Assembly: GCA_010094045.1 (NCBI GenBank)
Contig: ML986604.1
Location: 129,512 to 193,511, forward strand
Length of the DNA: 64,000 bases
Origin: Lojkania enalia
Lineage: Eukaryota > Ascomycota > Dothideomycetes > Pleosporales
Direction: 5' to 3'
Position numbers and translations under genes: made by a program. How positions within the stretch are numbered: position 1 is the first letter of the stretch; each line of letters opens with the position of its first letter. The notes beneath the pieces were generated by a model that worked only from the letters and a program-made list of their open reading frames with translations, was not told the DNA's origin and made no database searches. Of this stretch, positions 26,082-38,343 are shown one piece after another.

Positions 26082-27223
26082 ACGGATGCCATTTCGACGT
26101 TTTAGCTCCCAGGGTGCTGAGTGAGACGGGTGGATTGTGGCCGCGCTTGCCGCATCCCTTCACATCTTTCGCCAGACAATCGAGTTACCGAATTTGTATT
26201 TTATGATGTTTTCCGTTCGATGTTTTATGATAGTTATGCTTTCGACCTCCACGAACAGTGAAAGATCATGAAGGACAATACGATGTGTATGATACTGGGA
26301 ATATGAACTTCACGAGCATTGTAAGATAGGGAGTTAGGGTATTTTCATGTACACGGTGGGGCGATAGGATGACCTAGGCATAACATACGGAATGCATGGG
26401 CTATTGCAAATAGGATGGAAAAAGAGGTCTTACGCAAAACAGGGAAAAAGAGATATCATATTGGCGTGCGTCATTCGAGGCGGAACACTTATCAGTACAC
26501 TGCTATGCGAAGTATACTTGGGAGACTCTTTATTACTCATCATTGCAGCACGACCATAGCCTAAATGAAATATTGTCCTCATACCATTCGTTCAACTATC
26601 CTTGATTAGTTTGCTCAAGCTAACTTGTGTAATCTCGCTCCCTCTGCTCCCCTTCATGCTAATAATAAGTCAATCAATGCTCGCTGAAAGTACATATATA
26701 AATAACAGAACCGTAACAACCGCATAAAACGACGTGACCGCATAAACACATAAAACCATTGTCATCTCTCAGAAACAGGTCGTCCGAGAACCGAGACTCC
26801 TACTCCTGGCCATGATCGCTAAGCTTGAGAATGAGATGAAAGAAGGGAATGGAAATGAAGGGATTTAGTACATGCAAAGTGTGAGGAGAAGTTACGCATG
26901 GCACTGATGGGATGATTAAAGATTGTAGGGTGCGGTGGAAAGGGTAAGCTGCGGGTGGAAGAAAGAAGGCGAATGGTGTTCGTTGCTTTTGAGGGGAAAT
27001 AAGATATTGGTGTGCCGTGGTATAGATATGGTAGACCTGGGATGCCACTCTGGCCTCATTGTCTGCCATGAAGCGATGCCAGCGGAAGGAAATGTTGCGA
27101 ATATACGCAAAATAGCTATATACTCTTTAGGTTCTCGTTCTCCTCTCCTATACGTGGCGGCGACTTTGATTTCGACGATGAATTGCGGAACGGCGATATA
27201 CTTCTCCTACACATCCAAATCGA
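26082..27223. other. Convergent intergenic region
   Basis: Lies between two genes whose 3' ends face each other. Contains their 3' flanks. Small open frames around 26.8-27.2 kb are low-complexity and not supported. Confidence 0.5.
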
Positions 27224-28229
27224 TTAGTGCTGCATTCCTTGAAAGGGTAAATAGCATATGACGCACGATCTCCGCCTCTCGCCCTCCTTCCTGAATCCGT
27301 CGATAATCTTCATCATCATTTTGCGGCCCTCTTGCGCGTTGACGTGCTGCTCCTTCATGCTCATGCTGATCTTCTTGCTCGCGTCGGCGCGTAGGAGTCG
27401 CTTCAGGAGTAAGTGTCGCATCAATAGGCACACGAAGATTCCGCAATCACTCCCATTCTCTTGCTGCGGCGCGTCATCTATGTGGATGAAGCGGAACTTC
27501 TTGCCTAAGAGTATCTCCAGCTTGGCGCTCGTGTTCCGGGCTTCGATGTCGTTAGATGGTGATAGGGAGTCATAGTGGAAGGACACGCCGTCGATGATAC
27601 TGACGAGGAGAAGGGACCAGTGCGATCCACCTTCTGCCTGCGATACGTCACGGTTGTCGTTTATGGGGAGGAAGATGTGTGTTGTGAAGGAGAAGTTTGG
27701 AAGCACTTCTTTGAGAGTGAGCGGGTCCGGGGTGTTCATGAGCATGAAGGACATGGATGGGCGAAGCAGGACGATCTGCGCTTTGGGGAATTGGGAGAGC
27801 TCTTCGCGTTCGAGGTATCTAGGGAAAGACATCATTAGTGGGGGCGGGGCTGGGATAGAAGGCGAGGTGTACTCTTCCCAGAATGCGATAGCCTGATGTG
27901 CGGGTTAGTATTGTGGGAGAGAGGAGGGTGGACAGCCGCGCACATTGTCAGTTAACCAGTCATACTTGATGCTATCGACATCCAGTTTCGTCACTACAAG
28001 GCCATTAGCGCCCATTCCCTTCGCTCGCATGTAAATCGAGTCTCGTGGCGGAAACGCGGGTCCAGCGTACTCACACCGTATATCGTGATCTGCGATCCTA
28101 TCAGCCTCGATCCCCTCGCCACATCGTCGGAGCAGAAAACTCACAGCTCAAATACGCGTCATCCGGACTCAGACTATCGCCAAAATGCCTCCTCACTCTA
28201 TCCCCCAAATGTGAGAATCCGGACGGCAT
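27224..28229 (-). CDS. DEN1: NEDD8-specific protease (DEN1/SENP8 type, Ulp1 C48 family)
   Basis: Cysteine protease that removes or matures NEDD8, controlling cullin-RING ligases. Exons (minus): 28229-28145, 28089-28075, 27993-27944, 27892-27224; 272 residues. Catalytic set: His in EGGSHWSLLLVS, Asp in HYDSLS, Gln in APQQENGSDCG and Cys in GSDCGIFVC. The N-terminal substrate-binding stretch reads LSYHDIRLTKLDVDS then DWLTDN, as in SENP8-type rather than Ulp1-type proteases. Exon 2 is only 15 nt (HDIR plus split codons), needed to restore that motif. The start is the nearest good ATG; a further exon from the ATG at 28408 to 28359, with a donor GTCTGT and an acceptor before codon AAC, would add about 45 residues in frame. 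The last 20 residues read through past the conserved domain. Confidence 0.88.
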
Positions 28230-28852
28230 CTTGTAAGCCAACCGCTCAACAATCCTCTGCTCAAATTGCGACGGTGGCGGCGGAACGGTAGTTGTCGGTC
28301 GTACGTTCTTTGAGGCGAAAAGGAGGGGACTAAGGGGATGATGGAAAAACAGACCTTGAGCAATCTGTATTTCTTGGGATGTAGATGCCTGGCCGTTGCG
28401 CGCCACATATGTTCTCGAGTCCCGAGCGGGCGAGGGGCAGGGATGACGCAGGCGGGCGTGGGAAGGCCGACAATGTGCCGGAATTGGCTGATTGGTCAAT
28501 TGCACTTGGCGCTTCGACTTCGGTTGTTCGGGGACGTTGGATGAATATAATATTTTATAATAGGGAAGGCAGTGTTTTATGTGGTTTTGTACTTGTAACA
28601 TCGGGGAGTGATTGAATCGTTAGTATTAGTGAGACGCATAGATCATTCACGAAACCGCAGTGTCGAACCGTCATTTCGTTCGTTGTAGACTACATATGAA
28701 TTTTGCTTCCATTGCAGAAGTGGAGAGAAAAATTGGATATCTATAGCAATTCCCAGAAGATCAAGAATAGTACCTCATCATAAGCCGAAGCCGTGATTTG
28801 TAGGAGGAGCGCCAGCATCGCCATGCCCGATCCCCATTGCCGATTGATCCGT
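28230..28852. other. Promoter region of the NEDD8 protease gene
   Basis: Contains an open in-frame extension upstream of 28229 (to about 28600) that is Pro/Ser-rich and could partly be a 5' coding exon, then the 3' flank of the next minus-strand gene. No other signal. Confidence 0.4.
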
Positions 28853-31415
28853 TCATGAAAAGCCCACGTAAGTCTGTTGTGTAAACTGGTCGCCAACCTG
28901 TGCCATAGACTCCTCAGTTATACCTGAACTATCATTCAAGAACCAACTCCAGTCCTGGTCGATATCCATGGGTACATTCTGCCATGAGAAGTTGTTTGTT
29001 GGAAGTGGGAAATTATTCATCGAGTCATCATTGACCTGCGCACCGAGTGTGCTGCCATCAGAGTTGGTTGTATTATTGTTCCAATTGTAGAAACCGTCGT
29101 ACGAGACGAACGGGTCACTATTGAAGTTAAATGGCTCCTGGGTAATCGCACTGCTCAAGCTCCGGTCGAACATATTGGGCCCACTATTATCCGACGACGG
29201 GGTGAACTGGGCTGGTGATTGAAGAGGAGGAAGCTGCACAGGATCCTTTTGCGGTAACCGTGGTGGTGTCGCACCCTTGCCGCCCTTCCGGATTGAGATG
29301 GTTCCGAAGTAAGGAATGACGAAGTCGGTCATGTTCTCGCAGTCTTCGGGTGGGCATCCACTCTTCCCAAAATCGACTTTGAGCTTCTTAATCATCTTTT
29401 CCAACACATTGGCGCTTTGAAGAGCCACTTTTCCGCCCCTCTCACCTGACGCCCGACGGAAGATATCAATGCTGATTTCAATGAGCCTAATGTCACTCTC
29501 GTGATCCTTGGGAGACACAGCTCCGTTTGTAGCCCCATAGTTGAAGAGACCGAGCATAATGAGCACCGCCGAGGTGAAGCCAATGAAGTCTACCGCCTTG
29601 CACTCATAGAGGGGCTGCACTTCGCCGGTTCTGAGTGCTTGGTACAGCTGTAACACTTGTCGAGACCCGTTGAGGCACGCAGTTCGACTGTATGAAAAGC
29701 GATTGTTGGATTCTGACTTGAGCATGAAAGGGAGATGAAGGTAGACACGGATCTGGTGGTACACCATCTGGGCCATTAATCGTTCGCGAAGGTCTGCGGC
29801 ATTCTTCTCTATATCCGCCAACAGGGGCGAGTATTCAAGCCAGTTAGGATCCAATTGCTTGTAAAGGTCCTCGAGCTCCTGATCCAGTTGGAGGGCCCAG
29901 GCAAAAGACTGTTCTGCAATACCTTGGTTTCGGTCAATAACTTTGCCAGCCAAGATGGATACCCTATTCATAAAGATAAGTGGTGCAATGTACTCGCTGG
30001 ACTGTTCTGGTAGAGTCAGGTCGCAGTGCGAATCGTTAACCCCATACGGTAGACCTAGAAGCAATGACATGAATCGGTCAGAATGGTACAATGACCACCA
30101 GATGCTTTCATGTGGTGCTGATGATGTTCGTTTACGATGTAGACCCTGCAGAATGATAAGAAACCAGCAAACACGCGCGCTACGGCGTGATACCTACCAT
30201 AAGCTGTGCATACATTAAGCCCTTCCGCTGCGAGATCCATGCACGACGGGGTTGGCCAACATCAGCATACCACTTTGCTTTCAAGATCATACATTCCATG
30301 CCTTCCAATGTAGCGGCATATTCATCATCAGCGAGCACCCAGCGGTCGACAGCATCGATGCATTTGTCGACAATATCTTCGTCTGAGCAGATGCCGACGG
30401 CGAGAATAATAGTTCCAATAGCACCAATATTGCTTTCGGATATCGCTTTGGAAGCGAATTGGGCGAGAGTTAGATCACCAGCTGTCCCGCTGCACTTTCG
30501 TCTCCATGTCGCCCACCACTCGTGGTTGCTGTTTAGAATTTTGTTAAGCTTTTCAGCCGGCGGTAGCATTGCAAGTAGTCCATGCTTCGCTCGCTCTCGT
30601 TTGGCTCGGAAACCAGCCGAGTTCTCGTCCATCATATCATCAATGTTCTGAGCTGTGACTGTGAATCGCTCTGCAGGTGGTGCATTTGGTGCTGGAGTAG
30701 AGTCCTTGCGATCCCCCATGCGGGCTTTTATTCGCTCCTCAGCATCATTGAGCTACTTGTATTAGTATATAGTAGGTATTCACAAAGACAAAAATCTTAC
30801 AGCATCTTCGAAGACCGACAAGATAGGGACATGATGTCCACGCTCAGATGGCGCACGCTGATTTGTGAGAAGAATGGACTGCGATCCTTCGGAAGACAAT
30901 GGAGTAGGAGGAAAAGTGTCACGAGTGATAAGGTTCGGTGTCTTTGATGAACTTGTATCAGCAACGCTCTTCTCTGACTTGTCCTCAAGTAGTTGGTCGA
31001 CAAGCGCCTCTAGACGAGATACTCGTTCGCGCAAGTTCTTTCGGTGGTCGACAATGACGTCCGGATTGGCATGCTCCTGATCGATGCACCTCGACCCACG
31101 TGCGAAGCATTCCGAACAGACATCAGGGCTGTCTAGCGGGAATATGCATCTAATTTTTCGGCGACGACCTGAAGAGAATTAGAAAATATTTAAAGGGTTG
31201 CCTAATAATTGACATCACGGTTCGGTTAAGGAAAGATGGAAGGAGGATTTTCGAAGGCAAGCAAACGTGACATGAACGAATATTGAGGACAATAAGAGCA
31301 ACGAAAGATACTTGGACAAAGTAATTGCAAAAGGGTCTAACGTACACTCGAAGCAACTATGCGTCCCCTTCCGCATCTTCTTGCGGACCGCAAGGTCCGT
31401 GGTCTCCTTCGGCAT
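28853..31415 (-). CDS. Zn2Cys6 transcription factor with fungal_trans domain
   Basis: Nuclear DNA-binding regulator. Exons (minus): 31415-31346, 31168-30801, 30752-30198, 30145-28853; 761 residues. The binuclear zinc cluster is at 21-51: C-x2-C-x6-C-x9-C-x2-C-x6-C, with RRRKIRC after the second Cys. A short coiled coil (LRERVSRLEALVDQLLED, about 65-85) for dimerisation follows. The middle-homology (fungal_trans) region spans about 190-450 and includes the SIWWSLYHSDRFMSLLLGLPYG signature. The C-terminus is Asn/Ser/Pro-rich, a likely activation region, ending in a Trp/Asp/Asn-rich part. The first intron (177 nt) splits the zinc cluster inside the second Cys codon, a position often used in this family. 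Target genes are unknown. Confidence 0.92.
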
Positions 31416-32321
31416 CTCGTAATGTACGTGGTGGGTACTTCGAGTTCGTCCGAGAGGATCGGTAGAACGACTTCAGTCAGAAACCACGTTGAGGGTCAGA
31501 AATCGAATATAATCAAACTAGACCCCTCCACAGCCACGCAAATAGTCGGAGGTAATAGGAAATAAGGCGTCACAAGAGGACAAAGGATGCCTTGGACACG
31601 GGGATGCGAGCGAGTTGTATGGACTTAGCTCTCGTCCGTCGGTTTTCGGCCGGATGACTAAAGCGAGGCTTAGAGCATTTTTGTGCTGATTCAGAGACGC
31701 TGCCAAGAAGTCAATGGTGCGACATTGTGCTCGTGCTGACATTTTGTTCCATGGCACGATATTTCTATGGAAGCTATTATCGTAGGCGGCAGATGGTTGC
31801 GTATTAAATCGTGCCTTTTTAGGGCTGCCTTGCGAGACAGGCATGTAGCATCCAATCACATGAGGCCATTAACGAGGGATTTGAGCAGGGAGTGGTCGCA
31901 TTCGGAGCTTCGGAGTCCCGACGTCCGGCGATACTGCTCATATAAGGCCTCAGACGCCCGCGTGCATGCAAAAAGGGCCGTATCGAGGGCCTAGGGCAAT
32001 GATGTGTCGCCAGGGACTAGATAATGGCGCCCAAGGCCTTTCTTTGGAACATGCCGACGAGTGCGAGATACATGATAGTGGGGTTTGACCGGAGCTCGCT
32101 ATTATTGATAGCGGGCTATTCGTACTTGTTCCGCGAGTCCCGCAAAAAGTAGGTAGTCTTAAACTCTACACGTCGCACAGGGCTTCGACGAGAATTCCTT
32201 CCAATACTTCCAAGATCCAAACGCCCATTGCTGATTCTCAGGAAATATATGACTCCATCAGCAAAGCTCCAATTTGTTATCAACTTCCCTTTCTAGTGCA
32301 ATCTTTGATACGTCATTCAAA
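31416..32321. other. Divergent intergenic region
   Basis: Holds the promoters of the Zn2Cys6 gene (minus) and the small membrane-protein gene (plus). Open frames on both strands are short and featureless. No repeat seen. Confidence 0.5.
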
Positions 32322-33043
32322 ATGGCTGCGCAAGAGCGGCTTCATCAGCATCAAGCTTTCCCGCCCAGCCCCCCGCCCTCACCACCGCGCCGCCGTCACA
32401 AGAAGGCCCAAGACCGATTTCTAGAGCTTGAGAACACCCTAACCGCCTCCCCCTCCCCGACATCATCCCTAGAAAATGAGGAAGATGAAAACCAAACGTA
32501 CCTCGAAAAGGTACGTACCACCATTACTTCCCTTTGAAGCACGTGGGTGAACACCCACACTTACACCCATACCTACAATGGAAACCCCCGTCAAAACTCA
32601 CACAAATGCAGATCATCCTCACCCCTATCTTAATGATATCCTTCCTCCTCTCCCTCTTCCTCATAAACCGCTCCGACCGCGCCCGCCGCACAAACTCTCA
32701 CCCAACCTCACAAAAATCTTCCCTCCTCTCCTACTTCTTCCCCTCCACCTACCTAGACCCAGAACCCTACCAAGACCCCACCTCCACAACCTGGACGCTC
32801 GAGAAGCCCTCGGCGCCGCATCCCTCACTTTCCAACGCGCAACATGGTGCTCAATTAGGAAGAGAAAGCCGGACCCAGAGTTGGCATCTGCACAAAAAGA
32901 TCCGGAAAGTCGCGCGGCTGGAGATCAGCGACGCGTTTGAGATGCGCGGGCGTGTCATCGCGGCTATGATCGCGGTCATGCTAGTCCTAGTCCTGTCGGC
33001 GTGTATGGGGTTGAGGTGGGTGGTTAGGAAGGTGGTGGGGTAG
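32322..33043 (+). CDS. Small two-TM membrane protein, unknown function
   Basis: Exons 32322-32510 and 32612-33043, intron 101 nt, 206 residues. The N-terminal 60 residues are polar with a Pro-rich stretch (PPSPPPSPPRRRHKK) and an acidic stretch. A hydrophobic helix at about 64-81 (ILTPILMISFLLSLFLI) and another at about 180-200 (VIAAMIAVMLVLVLSAC) flank a polar loop of about 100 residues containing HLHKKIRKVARLEISD. No signal peptide or catalytic motif. I do not recognise the family; it resembles short ER or organelle membrane proteins found across filamentous ascomycetes. The splice junction keeps frame exactly and places TM1 at the start of exon 2. Confidence 0.7.
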
Positions 33044-33981
33044 CAATGAGGCTAGCAAAGCGGTTTGTTTAGGTGTGGTGCGAGGGCTATCATGCGGGTG
33101 TGCGGTATGGTATGTATGTGCCATGGTACAAGGGTGGGGCGAGGGTCTGGTTAGGCCACGGGGAACTTCGCGGTCATGGGGTTGCTAGTTTAGGAAAGAG
33201 ATAAGGGACATTTGGGATGAATAATCTATCACCATTGCGCGGGCGCTGAGGGTTAGGCTTTAGATGGGTTACGTCGATCGACTAGCGACACACTATGGTC
33301 ACGACTTTTTTAGTGCATTTAAAAAGGCTAGTTCTGGAATGATCGCACTGACATTTCGATTTATCTTCAATTTGTTAGCCGCGGAGTTGGGAGTTGTATG
33401 TATCACGAAAGTATACGACAAAGTGCAACGAAGCCACGACCGTCTAGGGTATAGTAAGGGAAACAATGAATCAATATATTCACACTGAAAATAATGAAAA
33501 ACCGTATACATCAATAGAAAGGAAACGTCGAGGGATGGGAAGGGGTCCAGCCCAGGAGCATTAGGGTAATGGCCGAACGGCCTTGTCAAATCGCAAAAAC
33601 GCTAAATGCAAAGTGCAGATGCAATCTAAGAAAGCGCACCTAATGAGATACGACAAAGGAAATTCCGGTAATAGGTAGTGGATGAATGAATGATGAAGGT
33701 ATCGTGCGGCCGTTACAATGACGATAATGATGCTTGGTTAACGATGCAAGAAGTCAAATGAAAATGAAATGCTCATCTCAACACCTTCCCACCCGAGAAG
33801 AAGTTGACGAAAATGTCGGGTATCAATCTAAGGAGAACCAACCACCTCCTATGATCTACGACCAAATCCTCCAACCCATTAATGCTACTCTCCGCCGACG
33901 CGCTGAAGCGTTTTCAGCTTGCGAAAATCACGATAACTCCATTCTGATGAAGATATCCAAGTCGAGATCTCCTAGATCTAG
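33044..33981. other. Convergent intergenic region
   Basis: 3' flanks of two facing genes. Open frames on either strand are short and overlap the 3' end of the LYAR gene in the wrong frame. Nothing else seen. Confidence 0.5.
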
Positions 33982-35923
33982 TCATGCATCCTCCGGAGCA
34001 AAGAATAGAACTATCTCTCCGCGGTCATTCTTCCTCAACCTTAGGCTCTTCCAAAGCTCCTTCTCCTCATCAGCTCTACCTAGATCGCGGTCCAAGCGAC
34101 CGTATCGCTCACGGTGATACCGCTTTAGAGCTTTGTTGACGCTCATGCCGCGTTCAGACTCTGGACCTTTAGTAACAAACGACATGAACAGCTCCGCACG
34201 ATCCTCGACTCCTGACTTGGTAGGCGCGCGTGTGAGCTCTCCATTAGGACGCACAATTAGCGCACCGTTTCTATTGGCGTCCGGGCCTGGAGAACGAAAA
34301 TCGGAGTGGTGATATTCAATTGCCTTGACTGTCTTTCGTTCCCGGGCTGGGGACGGGGACGAAGAGTATTGTCGACGGCGACGTCGATCAATCTCACGAT
34401 GCCTGCGGCTTGCACGAGCAGAGTCATCTCGTCTTTTGATCTTGGCTTTGGTCTTGTTTGCGGCACTGCTGACTTTGCGCTCCTTCCTCTCTCGCTCACG
34501 ACCTCTTTCCTTCTCTTTCCTTTCTTCTTTCTCACGCTCTATTTCTTCTTTTGCTTCCGCCCTTCGCTCCTTCTCTTGCTGCATCTCCCACTCCCTTTGT
34601 GCTCGCATTAAAGCCTTAGATGTCCCTTGCTTAGCCCTCTTCATTGGACTGAGCGGCGACGCCTCGACATAATCTCCAGAGTAGTCCGGGCTAGGGGGGA
34701 ACTCCCCTGGGCGTGCCAACAGTCGGTTGAGTCCACCAGTTAGGCCAGAATGTAGGAGCGGTGGGGCATCTGCCATGATTAGATCCCTCTCTTGCTGGGT
34801 ACGGATAAGTGACATATCCAGTTCTGCGGGGGAGTTGCGCTTGCGCTTCCGGTCAGTCTTTTTGGTAGTAGTCTCAATGTCCTTATCACGAGACTTGGTC
34901 CGTATGTGCTTCGACTTGGGGGCCGGCGTGGTATAGGCGGGGTCGTTGACGGCGGGTGCTACTTCGCGAACGTTGTATGTGGAGTCGTAGCGCTCGTTAG
35001 AGGGGCGAACGGGCTCATCGCCGTAGGAGTATCCACGCTTAGAAAAATGAGAGTTCGGTTCGTCATCTGGTACCTGGAACTTCATGACATCTGAGGCTGA
35101 GACCTTGGGCTGTTCCCGTTCTTCATACGCAGGTGGCAGACTATCCTCGATCATGCGCGACTCGTCCATGGGCATTTGCACTCTCGAAGCATTTGGAGTC
35201 TCAGCGGTGTCTAAGAAGTCGAAAACATTGACGGATGGTAGCGCAGCAGGCTCCTCGTATCCTAAGGAATTGGACGCTGGAGGCGGGGTGGGAGCTCGTG
35301 GCGGGGCATCGACAATTGCGACGGCACCGGTGTCTGCGTCGGACGCATCTTCGACATACGCCTTGCGCGGGACCAGTGCTTGTGAGTCGTCCTGTTGTTG
35401 GCTATCTTTCTTCTGGTGCTGTTGTTTGGGCTTCTTCTCCTTGTACAGCTTGCCCTGGTACTTCTGATCCTCGGTGATGCAGCTCTGTGGGGCATTGGTT
35501 AGCGTCGACGACGAGGTAACGAATCGCAAAATTTTCCGCAACGCGCGCAAGGCGAATTTTGGAGAACAATATCGCGAAAATAATTCTGGTGTTGAATATT
35601 TGGCAATCGTAACAAGTGGCAGCGACGCTGCACTGCCACGCATGGGGGAGCCAGCATACCGTATGACTCTTATAGCTGTTGCCCTCAAAGTGCACCATGC
35701 AATCGAGGCATGTAAAGGATGCGCCATAGCATTGGCCGCGGTGGCCGTCAAGTTTCTTCTTGGTGAGGACGTCCCCACAGTTCTGTTCGTAGCAGTTCGC
35801 AGTAAGCTTCCATTATTCGAGCTCCAGGGGCAGTGGGGTTCAATGCGCGGGCAGCTGAGGCGCGGGACATCATCATCGACGGGGGCATGATAAACAACAT
35901 ACCTCGCAGGAAAACGAGACCAT
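33982..35923 (-). CDS. LYAR: LYAR-type C2HC zinc-finger protein, nucleolar
   Basis: Homologue of the cell-growth-regulating nucleolar protein LYAR, linked in other species to ribosomal RNA synthesis and pre-rRNA processing. Exons (minus): 35923-35903, 35782-35660, 35484-33982; 548 residues. The first 60 residues hold the paired LYAR fingers: SCENCGD, KKKLDGHRGQC, FTCLDC, SYKSHTSCITEDQKYQG. The finger region is spread over three exons separated by introns of 120 and 175 nt, long for this genome. The rest is hydrophilic: a Gln/Lys patch, an acidic/Pro-rich middle, a long Arg/Lys/Glu-rich coiled segment (about 340-430) that looks like a nucleolar or RNA-binding region, and a conserved C-terminus ending REIVLFFAPE. 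The open frame extends far upstream of exon 3, but the finger motif only appears with splicing. Confidence 0.88.
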
Positions 35924-37150
35924 GGCGGACAGCGGGGGATTGGATATGCAAAGTAGCGGTGTACAGCTGGCGGGGCGTCAATGGAAGATGAAGGAGAGTC
36001 GGTGAGGTTCAGAAGCAGGAACAGGGACAGCGCCGGGACAGTATCGATTGCGGCGGGTCCTTGGGGTTTCAAGATGTGTTGGAGCGCTCATCAAACACGG
36101 CCGCCATGATTTTGCGCACGCGCCCGATGCGGTTTAGCGGGCGGCTGGCCCTGACCGCGGGACCCCTGTTTGACACTGCCGCTGCGCGTCCATGCATCAC
36201 CAAAAATAATCACGCGACGAACCGCCAGCTGCCCTCCAATGATCAATCGCGCCGTGTGGAGTCAGCCCTGGCACGCCGGACAGCCACACGACCGCGCGAT
36301 AAGGAGCTGGCGGGGGAACTCGAGGTCACAACCAGCACTCCACGATGTCCATGTCTTTGCGGACGGACAGCTACTGTACAGTACACTCCACGCGTTGCGG
36401 ATTGCGAGACGCGCCGACAGCTCGCCATCTGGGAAAAATGCACATTGTCGCAGATTGACTATCACCTATTCGTAACATATACCTCTATAGACAGCGGAGC
36501 GTGGCCTGGCACTCTCCTGACAGCGGCGCGTATGGTGGAGCTGAATGGGGATATGTGGGCACTTCTCCTGGCCTAATTCGTACAGCTAATTGACGAAAGC
36601 CCTACTACTGATACCTGCACGCGCGCCGCACTCGGGGACTTAGCTACTCTGTTCTGCTTCTTCGTACCGTGCCAGAATCAGAACCCTGGTACATTTTTAC
36701 CATCTGAAGTGTCCTCTCGCAGTGAGACACCCCGGTTGGCTGGGCTGACCACATGAGCTCCCATTTGCCAGCCGCGTTCGGCACTTGCACGTAGTTTCCG
36801 CCATGTCCACCACTTCACGGGTCTCATCCAAGACACATCTCTGTGCAACATGCCGACGACCTGGCCTGCTGCGGGCCCCCGGGAGTCACCGGGACAGGGC
36901 ACAGCAACCGCTATGTTGGGTCACACCATAGGCCCGGCGATTGCAGATTCACCAAACCTACGTCAGCGGGATTGGAGCTGCCGGAGCGGGAGCAAAGCTG
37001 GTGCTCGTCAGGTGTCTCACGCCTCGAATCCTAGTTTCTTGCTCAAAAAGGTCTCAAAAACCAACCTATCTTCCTCTGCCTGTCTAGCCCTTCCCTCTAG
37101 ATGCATTGCCGGGAACGCCTCCAGCCCAGGGCAGGTCCTATTTCGGGATC
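35924..37150. other. Intergenic between LYAR and ERV2 genes
   Basis: Contains the LYAR promoter and the 3' flank of ERV2. GC-rich compared with other gaps and with a long open frame on + (36061-36576) that lacks an ATG at its start and has no recognisable domain. No repeat seen. Confidence 0.5.
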
Positions 37151-37860
37151 CTAACCCTTGCTTTTCTCTTCGTCGTCTTCCGCGCACCCACAATCGTACG
37201 CATCCCCGATATCCTCGCAGTTGAACTCCGGCTTGTGCAGCCTCTGATTGACAATGTTGTGGACGTAGCAGCCCCACATGGCTGCCGCTGAGCGTGAATG
37301 AACTTGGGGAGGATATTTAACTAGCACCGTTCCGAAGTGTTCTGCGCATTCTCCGCTGCCAACATAGTTAGCCTGTACATGGCTCCAGCTGGTGGCGCAC
37401 CGCGTACCATGGGTATAATCGCTGGAATAAGTGTACGAATGACCGCAAAGCTTCCTTTTCGTCGTCTGTGGGCTTCTCGGGAAATCGTGCGAACGTCGTA
37501 TGAAGTAACTTCCATGCTGCGCGACCGAGTTCGGCCCTATTAGAGTAGAATGTGATTAGCTAAATATAATATAATACTTGCTGCTGTCACGGGGGTTGTG
37601 GAGGGGGCTGTGGAAGGTGTTTGGTATCACAAGAGGACGCACTTCGCTGTTGCGTTGCCCAGCTTGGGCGCAATGGCATGACCGGTCAATATGGGCGGAC
37701 TGACATTGGCTCTTGTCAGGCTTTCCTTCTGTTGCTTGATGGGCGACGCATGTGTGCCGTCTAGTGGTTCTCGATGTGCTCCCAAGTAGAGGACAGATAA
37801 GAATGCGGCAGCAAGAAGGAAAAGGACGAAGAACCGGCGACTTGCGCCAGTAGGAATCAT
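37151..37860 (-). CDS. ERV2: FAD-linked sulfhydryl oxidase, Erv2-like
   Basis: Makes disulfides in the secretory pathway by passing electrons from thiols to oxygen through FAD. Exons (minus): 37860-37643, 37536-37408, 37355-37151; 183 residues. A signal anchor lies at about 8-28 (FFVLFLLAAAFLSVLYLG), which argues for the ER enzyme Erv2 and against mitochondrial Erv1. The ERV/ALR domain (about 75-175) shows GRAAWKLLHTTFARFPEKPT, the active-site CGEC, the HNIVNQRL FAD-binding helix and a C-terminal CGC-type shuttle pair (YDCGCAE). The active-site Cys codon is split by the second intron (52 nt). The start is the ATG at 37860; upstream in-frame codons have no earlier ATG close by. Confidence 0.93.
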
Positions 37861-38343
37861 CTTAGAGACGGGCAAGAAAGCAAAAGAATAGAAATCTGAC
37901 TGAGGTCAAGTCGTGGGCGTAGTAGTGCTGGGGTGATTAGCATGTGGTGTTTCGTGAAGCTGTCACAAGCAAGAGCTTATTGTGAGATGCGCCAAGCTTA
38001 TCTCCCCATCCTCTTTATCAAACCACCCCGGGTAAAACTTCCATTAGCTCTCACGACAAGCTGTACTACATGCAGGAACAGCAAACGTGCATCTCGAGTG
38101 AATCCAGAGTCTCAAGAGCGGTGTGTATAGGGCTGACGACAGCAGCTTCCATCAATTTGTTATATTCTCCCGGAAGGTTACGGGTACTCGCGGCATCGTT
38201 TGTTTTCCCACACCGATATCGCAGTTCGGCCGCTCGGTCACGAGCTGACACAAATATCCACAAGGTCTAAATTTCAAAACGGATACATTTCACAATTTCC
38301 CCCCTCTTGTAGTACTAGATACATTTCAACGACAGAGAAAGCG
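37861..38343. promoter_or_regulatory. Divergent promoter region, ERV2 and aminotransferase
   Basis: A 483-nt spacer between two start codons pointing away from each other, so it must hold both promoters. No TATA box or binding site can be named with confidence. Confidence 0.5.

Noticed and set aside
35485..36072. Upstream extension of the LYAR open frame as a 696-residue protein
   Set aside because: The extra part has no domain, and the LYAR finger motif appears in another frame exactly where splicing predicts it; the extension is intron plus antisense-like sequence.
36061..36576. 171-codon open frame on +
   Set aside because: No ATG at its start, no domain, and high-GC sequence opens frames by chance; overlaps the LYAR promoter.
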